Below are positions 38,300 through 47,667 of a DNA stretch of 64,000 bases, piece by piece. The DNA lies in assembly GCF_017815135.1 (NCBI RefSeq), contig NZ_JAGJCF010000001.1, positions 558,001 through 622,000 on the forward strand, in the 5' to 3' direction. Position 1 is the first letter of the stretch. Every line of letters starts with the position of its first letter. The notes under the pieces were generated by a model that saw only the letters and a program-made list of their open reading frames with translations, did no database searches and had not been told where the DNA came from. This stretch comes from Jiella mangrovi. GTDB taxonomy: Bacteria; Pseudomonadota; Alphaproteobacteria; Rhizobiales; Rhizobiaceae. The position numbers were made by a program, and so were the translations under genes.

Positions 38300-38524
38300 G
38301 CGACATCGCGCTCGCGGCGCGGAGCCCCCCGGACGACGAACGAAGGCGCAAGAATCCAGACATGGCAGCGCTTACGCTGCGCCTCGCACCGGACATCGGC
38401 CCAAGACGGGCATTGGAGATAGCGGCGGAGCAGTGACGCAACCCTCAACGGTTCGCCATTCTTGTGGGCCCCTCCCCGAGGACGACGACGCGGCGGAGGA
38501 CCTGCGGTCGGCCTCGCTCAGCCC

Positions 38525-39139
38525 TCAGGCGTGCCCCGCCTCGCCCGCCAGAAATGCCGGGTCGACACCCAGAAGGCCCAGCGCCCGCTTGTATTTGGCG
38601 TCGAGATCGTTGTCGAAGACGATGCCGAGATCGGCCTTGCAGGTCAGCCACCCGTTGGCGGCGATCTCTTCCTCGAGCTGGCCCGGAGCCCAGCCGGAAT
38701 AGCCGAGAGCCATGATCGCCGTTTTCGGCCCCATGCCCTCGCAGATCGCTCTCAATATATCGACCGTCGGCGTCAGCGCGATGTCCTCGGCGACATGGAC
38801 GGTGGATTCGGAATCATAATCGTCGGAATGAAGGACGAAACCGCGCCCCTTCTCGACCGGCCCGCCGACGCAGACCGACACCTCGCGCCCGCCCGAGGGC
38901 AGGCGGATGTCATCCTCGCTCTCGACGACCCCGAGCTGGGTCAGCAAGACCGGAAAGCTCATCGGCTGCGACTTGTTGATGATGAAGCCCATGGCTCCGT
39001 TCGGCGAATGGGCACAGACATAGACGACGGTCCGCGCGAACGGCTCGTCGCTGACAGTCGGCATCGCGATGAGGAAGTGCCCCTCCAGCGAATGAGCCAC
39101 GTCGTTTTCATCGGAATCAAGATCGATATCGAGCTTCAT
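38525..39139 (-). CDS. YqgE/AlgH family protein
   Basis: 204 aa with the typical start of the mature fold, LEGHFLIAMPTVSDEPFARTVVYVCAHSPNGAMGFIINK, ended by YSGWAPGQLEEEIAANGWL, both diagnostic for UPF0301/AlgH. The molecular role is not established; in Pseudomonas AlgH influences alginate expression. No signal peptide. It is convergent with the EAL gene and divergent from the DsbD-N gene at 39453. Confidence 0.93.
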   Translation of the reverse strand: MKLDIDLDSDENDVAHSLEGHFLIAMPTVSDEPFARTVVYVCAHSPNGAMGFIINKSQPMSFPVLLTQLGVVESEDDIRLPSGGREVSVCVGGPVEKGRGFVLHSDDYDSESTVHVAEDIALTPTVDILRAICEGMGPKTAIMALGYSGWAPGQLEEEIAANGWLTCKADLGIVFDNDLDAKYKRALGLLGVDPAFLAGEAGHA

Positions 39140-39452
39140 ACTTCCTCACCGCATGGTTTGCGACAGCGGACCTCCGTCGATTCGGCGCCTTCAGAGCGCG
39201 AACCCTTCCCCGGCACGAGGCAATCACGAACGGTACACCGCATCATGACGTCGATGGGGCGACCGGCCGATAGACTGCCGGTATGAAGTTTGCCGGCATG
39301 CACGAAAAAACGTTTCCCGAAACGAAGGTGGCACCCGCCACGAATAATGACCAGAGCAGAATTGCCACGAGCTTTCCAAATTTGACAAAAAGCCGTTATC
39401 TCGGCCATCGCCACCCTTGTCCATCCCGCGCAAATGAAGAAAGAGACCGGAC
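39140..39452. promoter_or_regulatory. Divergent intergenic region
   Basis: 313 bp between yqgE and the DsbD-like gene. A perfect CGTTTC-CC-GAAACG palindrome is at 39311-39324, and a consensus -35 hexamer TTGACA is at 39382-39387 on the plus strand, without a convincing -10 at 17 nt. The rest shows nothing. Confidence 0.4.
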
Positions 39453-40352
39453 ATGCTGAGCCTCTGCCGCCATTTTCGCCAGGATCGTCTTACCGGCGCA
39501 AGGCGGCATGCGATCTGTGCGGTCAGGCCCTGGCGGCGCCGTTTGACTGGCGCGGTTCTCAAGACCGCTGCCGCCATTCTTCTTCTTGCCGCTTCGCCGT
39601 CGATGGCCGCCGGCAGCCGGACGAGCGTTTTTCAGAACGACGAAGTGACGTTGCGGCTGGTGCGCGCAGCCGGGCCGGACGCCGGAACCGTGCGGGTCGC
39701 GCTTCTGGTCGATCTCGCGCCGGGCTGGAAGACTTACTGGATCGATCCGGGCGCCTCGGGCATCCCGCCACAGATCGATCTGTCGAAGACAGAAGGCGTT
39801 GCAAGCGTCCATGACCATTTTCCGCCGCCGCATCGCTTCGGCGAAGACGACACACGCGCCAATGGCTACAAGGGCGATGTCGCTTTCGCCTTCGAGCTCG
39901 ACACCCGCCCGGGCGAGACGATCGGAGCCGTGAAAGCCGCGATTTTCCTCGGGGTCTGCAACGACATCTGCATTCCGGTCCAGGCCGAGCTTCAGACCGC
40001 CGGCGCCGATGACGAAGCGGCCGTGACGAGCGCTTTTGCCGCTCTGCCGCAGGCGGCGCCGGCTGGGGCGTTTTCCGTCTCGGCGGGCCCCGACGGCAAG
40101 ACGCTGAGGGTGACGGTGAAGTCCGGTGATGAGCCGAAAGACGACGCCGCGCCCGATCTCTTCGTCATTTCGAAGGACGGCTGGTATTTCGACGAGCCGA
40201 CGCAGGTGACACGCAAGGGCGACACGCAGGTCTTCGATGTGCCGATCGCCGAAGCCCCGGCCGGCGCGCAGACCAGCCCGGCGACGATCGACCTTCTCTA
40301 CACAGCCGGCAGCGCGGCCGTCGAGGCTGAGAACGTTCCGGTCGAACCTTGA
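39453..40352 (+). CDS. Periplasmic DsbD N-terminal-domain protein
   Basis: 299 aa. A long N-region is followed by a hydrophobic signal (VLKTAAAILLLAASPSMAA, residues about 35-53). The mature part matches the alpha domain of DsbD: DLAPGWKTYWIDPGASGIPP and the redox Cys pair in GVCNDICIP. There is no transmembrane beta domain or thioredoxin domain, so it is a free-standing alpha-like domain, as found in rhizobia. It likely passes electrons to periplasmic thiol partners; the membrane donor must be elsewhere. A peroxiredoxin follows 139 bp downstream on the same strand, which fits a redox theme. Confidence 0.85.
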   Translation: MLSLCRHFRQDRLTGARRHAICAVRPWRRRLTGAVLKTAAAILLLAASPSMAAGSRTSVFQNDEVTLRLVRAAGPDAGTVRVALLVDLAPGWKTYWIDPGASGIPPQIDLSKTEGVASVHDHFPPPHRFGEDDTRANGYKGDVAFAFELDTRPGETIGAVKAAIFLGVCNDICIPVQAELQTAGADDEAAVTSAFAALPQAAPAGAFSVSAGPDGKTLRVTVKSGDEPKDDAAPDLFVISKDGWYFDEPTQVTRKGDTQVFDVPIAEAPAGAQTSPATIDLLYTAGSAAVEAENVPVEP

Positions 40353-40491
40353 GGGTTGAGCCCAAGCCCGCGAAATCTTCCTCGCCGTCGCGCTCCGCGC
40401 TGGACAAGTCTGGTCAGGACGCCAGATCGAGGCTTGGCCAAGACGGAGGGGACGATCCGCCCGCCAGCCAATTTCAGCGGAGTAAAGTGAC

Positions 40492-40977
40492 ATGACCATC
40501 GCCGTCGGCGACAAAATTCCGAACGCCACCGTCAAGACGCGCACCGAGGACGGACCGGCCGATCTTTCGACCGAAACGATCTTTGCCGGCAAGAAAGTGG
40601 TGCTTTTCGGCGTGCCGGGCGCCTTCACCCCGACTTGCTCGATGAACCACCTGCCTGGGTTTCTCACCCATAATGACGACTTGCGTCAAAAGGGCGTCGA
40701 CACCATCGCCGTCGTCGCCGTCAACGACATCTTCGTCATGGGCGCCTGGGAAAAATCCACCGAGGCGACCGGCAAGATCCAGTTTCTTTCCGATGGCAAT
40801 GGCGAATTCACCAAGGCGCTCGGCCTCGACATCGACCTTTCGGTCGCCGGACTCGGGGTGCGCTCCAAGCGCTATTCGATGCTGGTCGAGGACGGCGTCG
40901 TGAAACAGCTCAACATCGAGGAAAGCCCGGGCCAGGCGGACAAATCCAGCGCCGAGGCCCTGCTCGAGCAGATGTAA
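40492..40977 (+). CDS. Peroxiredoxin (Prx5/AhpC-TSA type, 1-Cys)
   Basis: 161 aa. The active site is PGAFTPTCSMNHLPGF with peroxidatic Cys49. It is the only Cys in the chain, so resolution must use an external thiol such as glutathione or glutaredoxin. The family reduces hydrogen peroxide and organic peroxides in the cytosol. The ATG is preceded by GGAG at the right distance. A strong intrinsic terminator (41011-41038) closes the unit. Upstream on the same strand is the DsbD-like periplasmic protein. Confidence 0.94.
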   Translation: MTIAVGDKIPNATVKTRTEDGPADLSTETIFAGKKVVLFGVPGAFTPTCSMNHLPGFLTHNDDLRQKGVDTIAVVAVNDIFVMGAWEKSTEATGKIQFLSDGNGEFTKALGLDIDLSVAGLGVRSKRYSMLVEDGVVKQLNIEESPGQADKSSAEALLEQM

Positions 40978-41010
40978 GCCGAAAGAACCGGAGCCGACGC
41001 AGGCTCATCA

Positions 41011-41038
41011 CCCCCGCGCGGATCGCGCGGGGGTTTTT
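41011..41038 (+). terminator. Rho-independent terminator after the peroxiredoxin gene
   Basis: Stem CCCCCGCGC paired with GCGCGGGGG across a short loop (41011-41033), followed directly by TTTTT (41034-41038). It is the clearest intrinsic terminator in the window and lies 34 bp after the stop. Confidence 0.92.
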
Positions 41039-41072
41039 CACTTCCTGCCAGTGGCTGGAACCCGCGAAAGGC

Positions 41073-42110
41073 TCAGCGCGCCGCGATAAAGGCCGTCAGG
41101 ATCTTGCGCGCTGCCCTGAGATCGCGCTTGTCGATCATCTCGGCGACGGTGTGGATGTAGCGGGTGCCGACGACGATGCCGATCGCCCGCGCGCCGATAC
41201 CGGCCTGCTGTCCCGCCGCGCCGTCCTGGCCGCCCCGGGCGAGGATGGTGCGCTGGCAGGCGATGTCGCGCTCCTTGGCCAGCGTCTCGATCTCCTTGAC
41301 GAGGCCGTAATCGGCAATGAACGAGCCGTCCTTGATGTGCAGCCCGAATCCTTCGCCCTGCACGGTCGTGCGGTCTTTTTCGGGAACGCCCGGCGTGTCG
41401 CAGGAGAGCGTCGTGTCGACGCCGATGACGATGTCCGGCTTCACGCCGTAGGACGCGGTCTTGGCGCCCCGGAGACCGACCTCCTCCTGCGCGGTGAAGG
41501 CGACCGTCAGCTCGCAGTCGTGGGAATGGCCGTTGTCGACCAGCTTGCGCACGGCCTCAAGGCCGAGCCAGCAGGCGATACGGTTGTCGAGGGCCTTGGA
41601 GACGATCTTCTCGCCCATCTCCTCGAAAGGCTCGTTCATGACGACGTAGTCGCCGACCTGGATGCGCTTCTTCGCCTCGGCGCCGAGCCCGGTGTCGATG
41701 ACGAACTCGTTCGGCTCCGGCATCTTCTTGCGCTCGTCGGCCGACTGGATGTGGATCGGCTTGCCCTCGGCGTTCATCACGCCCTTGATGTCGCCCTCCT
41801 CGGTGCAGACCAGAACCCGGCGCGAGAACAGGTTGCGCGGATCGAAGCCGCCGACCGGATCGACATGGACGAAGCCCTTGTCGGTGACGTGGGAGACGAG
41901 AAAGCCGATCTCGTCCATGTGGCAGAGAAGGAGCAGCTTCTCCGGCTTGTCGCCCTTGCCCTTGCGCGTGCAGATCAAGGAGCCCATCGCGTCGGTGCGG
42001 ATGTCGTCGAAGAGGTCCTTCGCCTCCGCTTCGATCACGGCACGCACGCGGGCCTCGCGGCCGGGAACGCCGGGTGTTTCGCAGAGCTGTTTGAGAAGGT
42101 CGAGATTCAT
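41073..42110 (-). CDS. M42 family metallopeptidase (deblocking aminopeptidase/endoglucanase-like)
   Basis: 345 aa, typical for M42. Metal and catalytic segments are visible: LLLCHMDEIGFLVSHV (His-x-Asp), SKALDNRIACW, FTAQEEVGLRGA (catalytic Glu pair) and GVDTTLSCDTPG, with a final His in RYIHTVAEM. Members form tetrahedral dodecamers that trim peptides. The start is the ATG at 42110 (MNLDLLKQLCETPGVPG), whose AGGAC is weak; the frame upstream to 42308 has no family match. It is convergent with the peroxiredoxin gene. Confidence 0.93.
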   Translation of the reverse strand: MNLDLLKQLCETPGVPGREARVRAVIEAEAKDLFDDIRTDAMGSLICTRKGKGDKPEKLLLLCHMDEIGFLVSHVTDKGFVHVDPVGGFDPRNLFSRRVLVCTEEGDIKGVMNAEGKPIHIQSADERKKMPEPNEFVIDTGLGAEAKKRIQVGDYVVMNEPFEEMGEKIVSKALDNRIACWLGLEAVRKLVDNGHSHDCELTVAFTAQEEVGLRGAKTASYGVKPDIVIGVDTTLSCDTPGVPEKDRTTVQGEGFGLHIKDGSFIADYGLVKEIETLAKERDIACQRTILARGGQDGAAGQQAGIGARAIGIVVGTRYIHTVAEMIDKRDLRAARKILTAFIAAR

Positions 42111-42421
42111 GGGGAGTCCTGTGGGATCGGATTTGCGGTTGGGGCGGCCGTGGCGCAGGGGCCCGAGGCCGAGTTTTAGCAAAGAGAACTGCTGGTTTCG
42201 CTGATCATGCCAAACTGGCGCCGATTGATAATCGCATCGGCTCAGGCCTGCCAGCTGAACCCTCGCTGAGATCTCGCGATCGCAGACGGGCGATTGCCGG
42301 GGCCACAAGTCTTACCGGCCGCGGAATGTCGAAGCGGACCTCTGAATTTGTGATCGTTCGGCTAATCCGGAATTCCATCCCAATTGCACGACGATGTTGC
42401 GTCCGTCCTGCAGTCCCCAGA
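42111..42421. other. Non-coding region
   Basis: 311 bp upstream of the M42 gene and downstream of the tiny membrane-protein pair. It must contain the M42 promoter. No gene, repeat or clear terminator seen; 42310-42400 is somewhat AT-richer. Confidence 0.4.
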
Positions 42422-42517
42422 TCAGCGCGAGCTGCTGGCGAAATAGACCGTAATGATCGCCATAGCCAGAAAGCCAACTGGTGTCAGAAGCATCAGCCAG
42501 AAGTCAGGACTGCTCAT
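42422..42517 (-). CDS. 31-residue single-span membrane microprotein
   Basis: A 31-aa frame: MSSPDFWLMLLTPVGFLAMA then IITVYFASSSR. Residues about 7-26 form one hydrophobic helix. Its ATG overlaps the TGA of the 93-aa membrane-protein gene (ATGA at 42514-42517), and GGGAG lies 9 nt upstream, so translation is probably coupled. Size and topology resemble small subunits or accessory peptides of membrane complexes; no family is recognised. Confidence 0.55.
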   Translation of the reverse strand: MSSPDFWLMLLTPVGFLAMAIITVYFASSSR

Positions 42518-42795
42518 TTTCGCAACTCCCTCTTCAGGTACGATGTCGCGATTAAATGTATGGTGACTGCCACGACGAAGCAAACCGATCCGATCACGGC
42601 CCGCATCCAGGCTTCCACGGGCACCCTCTCCGTGGTGTAGATCGCGTTCAATATCGGCGCGACGCCACCCACTATGGCGAGGCCGACAGCCAAGCCATTC
42701 AAGAACGTCGCCGTGAGCTTGGCAGCTTCGATGTCGGCATCGACCGGCTGTTTCGGACGATCTTTCCGCAACCCCTCGTTCGTCGGCAGCGTCAT
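42514..42795 (-). CDS. Small two-helix membrane protein of unknown function
   Basis: 93 aa. An acidic, charged N-terminus (residues 1-27, ending VDADIEAAK) is followed by two TM helices at about 29-53 (FLNGLAVGLAIVGGVAPIL) and 63-87 (VIGSVCFVVAVTIHLIATSY), with a basic end (LKRELRK). The gene starts 28 bp after rnhA on the same strand, with only a weak GGTGAG ribosome binding site, and overlaps the 31-aa gene by 4 bp. I do not recognise it. It could be a remnant of a small membrane complex or a holin-like protein; both ideas are inference. Confidence 0.65.
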   Translation of the reverse strand: MTLPTNEGLRKDRPKQPVDADIEAAKLTATFLNGLAVGLAIVGGVAPILNAIYTTERVPVEAWMRAVIGSVCFVVAVTIHLIATSYLKRELRK

Positions 42796-42823
42796 CGCTC
42801 ACCACCCGGCCTCACCCGTCGCC

Positions 42824-43288
42824 TCACCCCCGGCGCTTCTTCTTGAACGGCTCCATCCCGGCCCGTGCCAGCTCGTCGGCGCGCTCGTTCTCGGCGTGGC
42901 CGGCGTGGCCTCGAACCCAGTGGAACGTCACGTCGTGGCGGTTCTTCTCTTCCTCCAGCGCCTGCCACAACTCGACATTCTTGACCGGCTTGCCGTCGGC
43001 GGTCCGCCAGCCCTTCTTCTTCCAGCCGAAGATCCACTTGGTGATGCCGTCGCGCATGTAGTTGGAGTCGGAATAAAGATCGACGGCGCAGCTGCGGTTC
43101 AGCGCCTTCAGCGCCGAGATCGCCGCGAGAAGCTCCATGCGGTTGTTGGTGGTGTCGGTTTCGCCGCCCTTCAGCTCCTTCTCCTGCCCGCGAAAGCGCA
43201 GGATGGCGCCCCAGCCGCCGGGGCCGGGATTGCCCGAACAGGCGCCGTCAGTGAAAATTTCGACGCGCTCGCCGCTCGCCTCGCTCAT
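42824..43288 (-). CDS. rnhA: Ribonuclease HI
   Basis: 154 aa with all four catalytic carboxylates in context: [16 protein letters not shown] (Asp), [13 protein letters not shown] (Glu), [11 protein letters not shown] (Asp) and [10 protein letters not shown] (Asp), plus [12 protein letters not shown]. It cuts RNA in RNA-DNA hybrids. The start overlaps the thrB stop by 4 bp (ATGA), so it belongs to the ispH-thrB-rnhA unit, a conserved alphaproteobacterial order. Confidence 0.97.
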   Translation of the reverse strand: MSEASGERVEIFTDGACSGNPGPGGWGAILRFRGQEKELKGGETDTTNNRMELLAAISALKALNRSCAVDLYSDSNYMRDGITKWIFGWKKKGWRTADGKPVKNVELWQALEEEKNRHDVTFHWVRGHAGHAENERADELARAGMEPFKKKRRG

Positions 43289-44274
43289 GCCATTCCCTTC
43301 GTGACCGCCGCCTTCTCCAGCCCGTATTCGGACGCATCGCGCACGCCGCGATGAAAGCGCAGTTTCTTCAGATATTCGCGCGGATCCTTCTTGGTGACGA
43401 AACTGTCGTCCGGCACGTTCAGCCAGTCATAGAGCCGCGTCAGCATGAAGCGCATGGCCGCGCCCCGGCACAAAAGCGGCAGCTTGTCGTATTCTTCCTC
43501 CTCCAGCGGCCGCACCGAGGCATAGCCGGCAATCAGCGCCCGGCCCTTGGTTACGTTGTAGCTGCCGTCCTGTTCAAAACACCAGGCGCCAAGCGTGATG
43601 GCGAGGTCGTAGGCAAGGAGGTCGTTGCAGGCGAAATAGAAGTCGATGAGGCCGGACAGTTCGCCCGAAAGGAAGAAGACGTTGTCGGGAAAGAGATCGG
43701 CGTGGATGACGCCCTTCGGCAGATCCTGCGGCCAATGCGCCTCGAAATCGGACAGTTCCGCCTCGATCTCTGCCGACAGCCCCGGCTCGACCTCGTCGGC
43801 GCGGCCCGCACAGCTCTCGTAGAGCGGGCGCCAGTCGCAGGGCGCCAGGCCATTGGCACGGGTGAGCCCGAAGGTCTTGGCACTTTCGTGCATGCGGGCG
43901 AGCGCAGCGCCGACGGCGCGGCACTGGTAGGGGCTGGGACGGCGCGTCCACATGCCGTCGAGAAAGGTGAAGATCGCCGCCGGCCGTCCGGAAAGCTCGC
44001 CGAGGGCATTGCCGTCCCTGTCATGGACCGGCAACGGGCAGGACAGGCCGCCTTCGGCAAGGTGCTCCATCAGCCCGACGAAGAAGGGCAGGTCGGAGCG
44101 GTTCACCCGCTTTTCGTAGAGCGTCAGAATATAGGTGCCGCCGGTGGTGCGCAGGAGGAAATTGGAATTCTCCACGCCCTCGGCGATGCCCTTGTAGCTC
44201 GACAGACCGCCAAGATCGTAGCGGCACAGGAATTCCGCGAGCTCGGGCTCGGTAACGTCGGTATAGACAGCCAA
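43285..44274 (-). CDS. thrB: Homoserine kinase (aminoglycoside-phosphotransferase fold)
   Basis: 329 aa of the ThrB2/APH-type kinase. It begins [21 protein letters not shown] as usual for rhizobial ThrB; the catalytic loop is [14 protein letters not shown] and the metal-binding motif is [11 protein letters not shown]. It phosphorylates homoserine for threonine synthase (thrC at 31814). One base separates it from the ispH stop and its own stop overlaps rnhA, so it is in the middle of an operon. Confidence 0.96.
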   Translation of the reverse strand: MAVYTDVTEPELAEFLCRYDLGGLSSYKGIAEGVENSNFLLRTTGGTYILTLYEKRVNRSDLPFFVGLMEHLAEGGLSCPLPVHDRDGNALGELSGRPAAIFTFLDGMWTRRPSPYQCRAVGAALARMHESAKTFGLTRANGLAPCDWRPLYESCAGRADEVEPGLSAEIEAELSDFEAHWPQDLPKGVIHADLFPDNVFFLSGELSGLIDFYFACNDLLAYDLAITLGAWCFEQDGSYNVTKGRALIAGYASVRPLEEEEYDKLPLLCRGAAMRFMLTRLYDWLNVPDDSFVTKKDPREYLKKLRFHRGVRDASEYGLEKAAVTKGMA

Positions 44275-44275
44275 T

Positions 44276-45286
44276 CTACTCAGCCCCGCCGTTGACGAAG
44301 GCCATGTCGGCCTTGGTCAAGGGTATGTCGCGCAGCGAACGCATCACCGGAAAATTCTCGTTCTCCTCGGCCGTCTGGACGAGGTCGATGACAACGTCGA
44401 AGCGCTCGCGCAGGGAGGCGATGATCGCGTCGACCAGTATCTCGGGCGCCGAGGCGCCAGCCGACATGCCGACGACGGGATTGTCGCCCGTCAGCGCCTC
44501 GAACGGCATCTCCTGCGGGCCCTGGACGAGCACGCCCCTCTTCGAGCCCGCCCGCTCGGCCACTTCCACCAGCCGCCTGGAATTCGACGAATTCGGCGCG
44601 CCGACGATGAGGAAGAGATCGGTTCCCGGCGCCGAGGCCTTCACCGCCTCCTGGCGGTTGGTCGTCGCATAGCAGATCGATTCCGACGAGGGCGCGGTCA
44701 TCGCCGGAAACTTCGCCTGAAGCGCCGCGACGATGTCGGCGGTGTCGTCCAGCGACAAGGTGGTCTGGGTGACGAAGCCGAGGGCGTCCGGGTCCTCGGG
44801 CTCGAAGGCGGCGACGTCCTCGACGGTCTCGATCAGGCTGACGGTGCCGGGCTGAAGCTGGCCCATGGTGCCGACGACTTCGGGATGGCCGCGATGGCCG
44901 ATCAGGATGACGTGACGGCCGCGCTTCACATGAAGCATCGCCTGCTTGTGAACCTTGGAGACCAGCGGGCAGGTCGCGTCGAGATAGAGCATTTCGCGGT
45001 CAGCCGCCGCCGCCGGCACCGATTTTGGCACGCCATGGGCGGAGAACACCACCGGCTGGCCGTCGTCGGGGATCTGGTCGAGCTCCTTGACGAACACCGC
45101 GCCAATGTCCCGCAACCCGTCGACGACGTATTTGTTGTGAACGATCTCGTGGCGCACATAGACAGGCGCGCCGTATTTCTTCAGCGCCAGAACGACGATC
45201 TGGATCGCCCGATCGACGCCTGCGCAGAAGCCGCGCGGCTCGCACAGGCGCAGGGTCAGCTTCGGCTTTGTCGCGGTAAGGGACAC
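44276..45286 (-). CDS. ispH: 4-hydroxy-3-methylbut-2-enyl diphosphate reductase
   Basis: 336 aa from the GTG at 45286, which has TTGGAGA upstream; an open frame to 45382 carries no family sequence. The three [Fe-S] cysteines are seen at Cys21 in RGFCAGV, in [12 protein letters not shown] and in [10 protein letters not shown]; the catalytic Glu region is GFVTQTTLS. It carries out the last step of the MEP isoprenoid pathway. It lies between surf1 and thrB on the same strand. Confidence 0.95.
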   Translation of the reverse strand: MSLTATKPKLTLRLCEPRGFCAGVDRAIQIVVLALKKYGAPVYVRHEIVHNKYVVDGLRDIGAVFVKELDQIPDDGQPVVFSAHGVPKSVPAAAADREMLYLDATCPLVSKVHKQAMLHVKRGRHVILIGHRGHPEVVGTMGQLQPGTVSLIETVEDVAAFEPEDPDALGFVTQTTLSLDDTADIVAALQAKFPAMTAPSSESICYATTNRQEAVKASAPGTDLFLIVGAPNSSNSRRLVEVAERAGSKRGVLVQGPQEMPFEALTGDNPVVGMSAGASAPEILVDAIIASLRERFDVVIDLVQTAEENENFPVMRSLRDIPLTKADMAFVNGGAE

Positions 45287-45374
45287 GGATTCTCCAAGGA
45301 CGATCGGCGGGTCTGAAAGCGGCTTTGCGGCGCTTCTTCGGCTGGGCCGAATGAAGGCATCCGCACCCGCCGTG

Positions 45375-46103
45375 TCAAGCACGTCGGCGATATCGCCTGA
45401 CGACCATCAGCCCGGTCATCACCACGAGGACGAGGCCGATCCCGTACCAGGTCGCCGCATATTGCAGATGATCGTTCGGCAGCGAGACGACGGTCGTTCC
45501 GCCCACCGGCCACCCGCCATCCGCCTGCCCCGGCCCCGCATCGACGAAGAACGGCAGGAGCTTGCCACCCGCCGGGATGGCGACGTTCGCCGCCATGGCA
45601 GGGATGTCCTGCCAGAAGAAGGTCTGCGTCTCAGGCTCGTTGTCGGGCATGAAATAGCCCGGCTTTTGCGCCGGCGGCACGCGGGCGAGACCGGTAAGCG
45701 TCGTCACCTCGTCCGGCTGGCCCGCGCGCCGGGTGGCCGGATCCTTCATCTCATAGGGCACGAAGCCGCGATTGACGAAGAGGACGTTGCCGCCTTGCAG
45801 GACCATCGGCGTGAAGACGTTCCAGCCCGACTGCCCCTCGAAAGTGGAAAAGAAGTAGCGTTCGTCGGCATTGAGAAACCGGCCGGTGACGGTCACCGGC
45901 GTATAGGCGATGGCGTCCCCGGCCTCAAAGTTCCGCTCCAGCGTGGCGAGGTCGACGGGCTCGGCGTGGATGCGCTGCTCGATCTCGGCGATCAGGCCCT
46001 GTTTCCAGTAGAGCCGCTCCACCTGCCATGTTCCCAGCGCAAAGAGGATCGCGATCCCTGCAAGGCAGAAGCCGAGCGCCACGGCAAAGCGCGTGGTGCT
46101 CAT
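45375..46103 (-). CDS. SURF1 family cytochrome oxidase assembly protein
   Basis: 242 aa from the ATG at 46103; a GTG at 46184, just after the DUF983 stop, is an alternative that adds 27 residues. TM1 is at about residues 6-24 ([19 protein letters not shown]) and TM2 is near the C-terminus ([16 protein letters not shown]), with the periplasmic SURF1 domain between, including VTVTGRFL and [12 protein letters not shown]1 helps insert heme a into subunit I of aa3 oxidase. It follows coxC and DUF983 in the oxidase cluster. Confidence 0.92.
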   Translation of the reverse strand: MSTTRFAVALGFCLAGIAILFALGTWQVERLYWKQGLIAEIEQRIHAEPVDLATLERNFEAGDAIAYTPVTVTGRFLNADERYFFSTFEGQSGWNVFTPMVLQGGNVLFVNRGFVPYEMKDPATRRAGQPDEVTTLTGLARVPPAQKPGYFMPDNEPETQTFFWQDIPAMAANVAIPAGGKLLPFFVDAGPGQADGGWPVGGTTVVSLPNDHLQYAATWYGIGLVLVVMTGLMVVRRYRRRA

Positions 46104-46191
46104 GGGCGCCTGTGTCGCTGCCCTTCCGCCGGGGTCGCCACCCGCCCCGGAATGCTTGTCAGGCGTGGTCAAGGCTTCCGGCACGCGCGCC

Positions 46192-46590
46192 TCACTCAGC
46201 CCGGTCGTCGGCGGTTTCGAGCCGGCCCTCGGCGGCGCGGTTCTTGTATTGCAGCCCGACCATCGTCCCTTTGAGGACGCGCAGGAGCGGCAAGGCGAGA
46301 ATGAGGGTGAGCGGAACCCACAAAAGAAAATGCACCCAGAGCGGCGGCGACACGGTCACCTCCATCCAAAGGGCCAGTCCGCAGACGACGAAGCCGATGA
46401 TCAGGATGACGAAGACCGCCGGCCCGTCGCCGGAATCGGCAAAGGCGTAGTCGAGATCGCAATTCGAGCAGCGCCTGTCGAGACGCAGGAAGCCGGCGAA
46501 CAACCGGCCCTCCCCGCAGCGCGGGCAGCGGCCGCGCGTCGCCGCCTTGACCGGGTCCGCTTCGGCGTGAAAGGCGCTGTCCGCCGCCAT
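46192..46590 (-). CDS. DUF983 family zinc-ribbon membrane protein
   Basis: 132 aa. A zinc-ribbon with two CxxC pairs (GRCPRCGEG and RCSNCDLDY) is followed by two TM helices (about 58-78 and 84-104). DUF983 proteins are found in aa3 oxidase clusters of Rhizobiales between coxC and surf1, as here, and are thought to help assembly, but the function is not shown. The gene is 95 bp downstream of coxC. Confidence 0.92.
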   Translation of the reverse strand: MAADSAFHAEADPVKAATRGRCPRCGEGRLFAGFLRLDRRCSNCDLDYAFADSGDGPAVFVILIIGFVVCGLALWMEVTVSPPLWVHFLLWVPLTLILALPLLRVLKGTMVGLQYKNRAAEGRLETADDRAE

Positions 46591-46685
46591 CAGGCGATCC
46601 TTTCAAACGATGAAGGCGGCCGTGCCGCCTTCATATACGTCTTTGATGATGTCTTCGGCCGAGAAGGGCCGAAAGCGGCCCTGCC

Positions 46686-47564
46686 TCAGGCGTCGAAGAC
46701 CGGCGCGCCCCAGCCACCCCAGACATAGATGCAGAAGTAGAGGAACAGCCAGACGACATCGACGAAGTGCCAGTACCAGGCGGCCGCCTCGAAGCCGAAA
46801 TGCTTCTGGGGCGTGAACTGTCCGGCCATGGCGCGAGCCAGACAGACGATCAGGAAGATCGTCCCGACCAGAACGTGGAAGCCGTGGAACCCAGTCGCCA
46901 TGAAGAAGGTCGAGCCGTAGATCGAGCCGGAGAAAGCGAAAGGCGCGTGGGCGTATTCGAAATACTGGACGTAGGAAAAGATGATGCCGAGGACCACGGT
47001 CAGCGCGAGGCCGAGCTTCAGGCTCTTGCGATCGCCGTGCAGCAGGGCGTGATGCGCCCAGGTCACCGTCGTTCCCGACAGAAGCAGGGTGATCGTGTTG
47101 AACAAGGGCAGATGCAGCGGGTCGAGCACCTCGATGCCGGCCGGCGGCCACTGCCCGCCCAGCACCTGCACGCGCTCGGCCTGGATCGCCTCGTTGGGAA
47201 AGAGGCTGGCGTCGAAGAAGGCCCAGAACCACGCGACGAAGAACATCACCTCCGAGGCGATGAACATGATCATGCCATAGCGCAGATGCATCGACACGAC
47301 CGGCGTGTGAGCGCCCTCCTGGCCTTCCTTCACCGTGTCCGACCACCAGGCGAACATGACGTAGAGAACCACCGCGAGGCCGAGGAAGAAGATCCACGGG
47401 GTCGCGAGGTTGAGGCCGAGGATCTGAAAGTCGAGGCCGCTGAACCAGCGCATGTATCCGACGGCACCGATGAGCATGACCATGGCACCGACGGAACCGA
47501 CGAATGGCCAAGGGCTCGGATCGATGATGTGATAGTCGTGTTTCTTGACGTGCGCGTCCGCCAT
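46686..47564 (-). CDS. ctaE: Cytochrome c oxidase subunit III
   Basis: 292 aa from the ATG at 47564 (MADAHVKKHDYHIIDPSPWP), with GGGGAGAGCC just upstream. Seven TM helices are apparent. Family motifs include FFVAWFWAFFDASLFPNE, LLLSGTTVTWAHHALL and GFHGFHVLVGTIFL. It is a core subunit of the aa3-type oxidase in the inner membrane. It comes after ctaG on the same strand, with a 103-bp gap. Confidence 0.96.
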   Translation of the reverse strand: MADAHVKKHDYHIIDPSPWPFVGSVGAMVMLIGAVGYMRWFSGLDFQILGLNLATPWIFFLGLAVVLYVMFAWWSDTVKEGQEGAHTPVVSMHLRYGMIMFIASEVMFFVAWFWAFFDASLFPNEAIQAERVQVLGGQWPPAGIEVLDPLHLPLFNTITLLLSGTTVTWAHHALLHGDRKSLKLGLALTVVLGIIFSYVQYFEYAHAPFAFSGSIYGSTFFMATGFHGFHVLVGTIFLIVCLARAMAGQFTPQKHFGFEAAAWYWHFVDVVWLFLYFCIYVWGGWGAPVFDA

Positions 47565-47667
47565 GGCTCTCCCCGGTCTTTCTCTCACCGCCCGGCACCG
47601 TTTCTACAACAGCGGGCGGGCACGTTCCAGCATTCTCATGGCCGCGGCGACGTCGCCCGGCAAAAAC

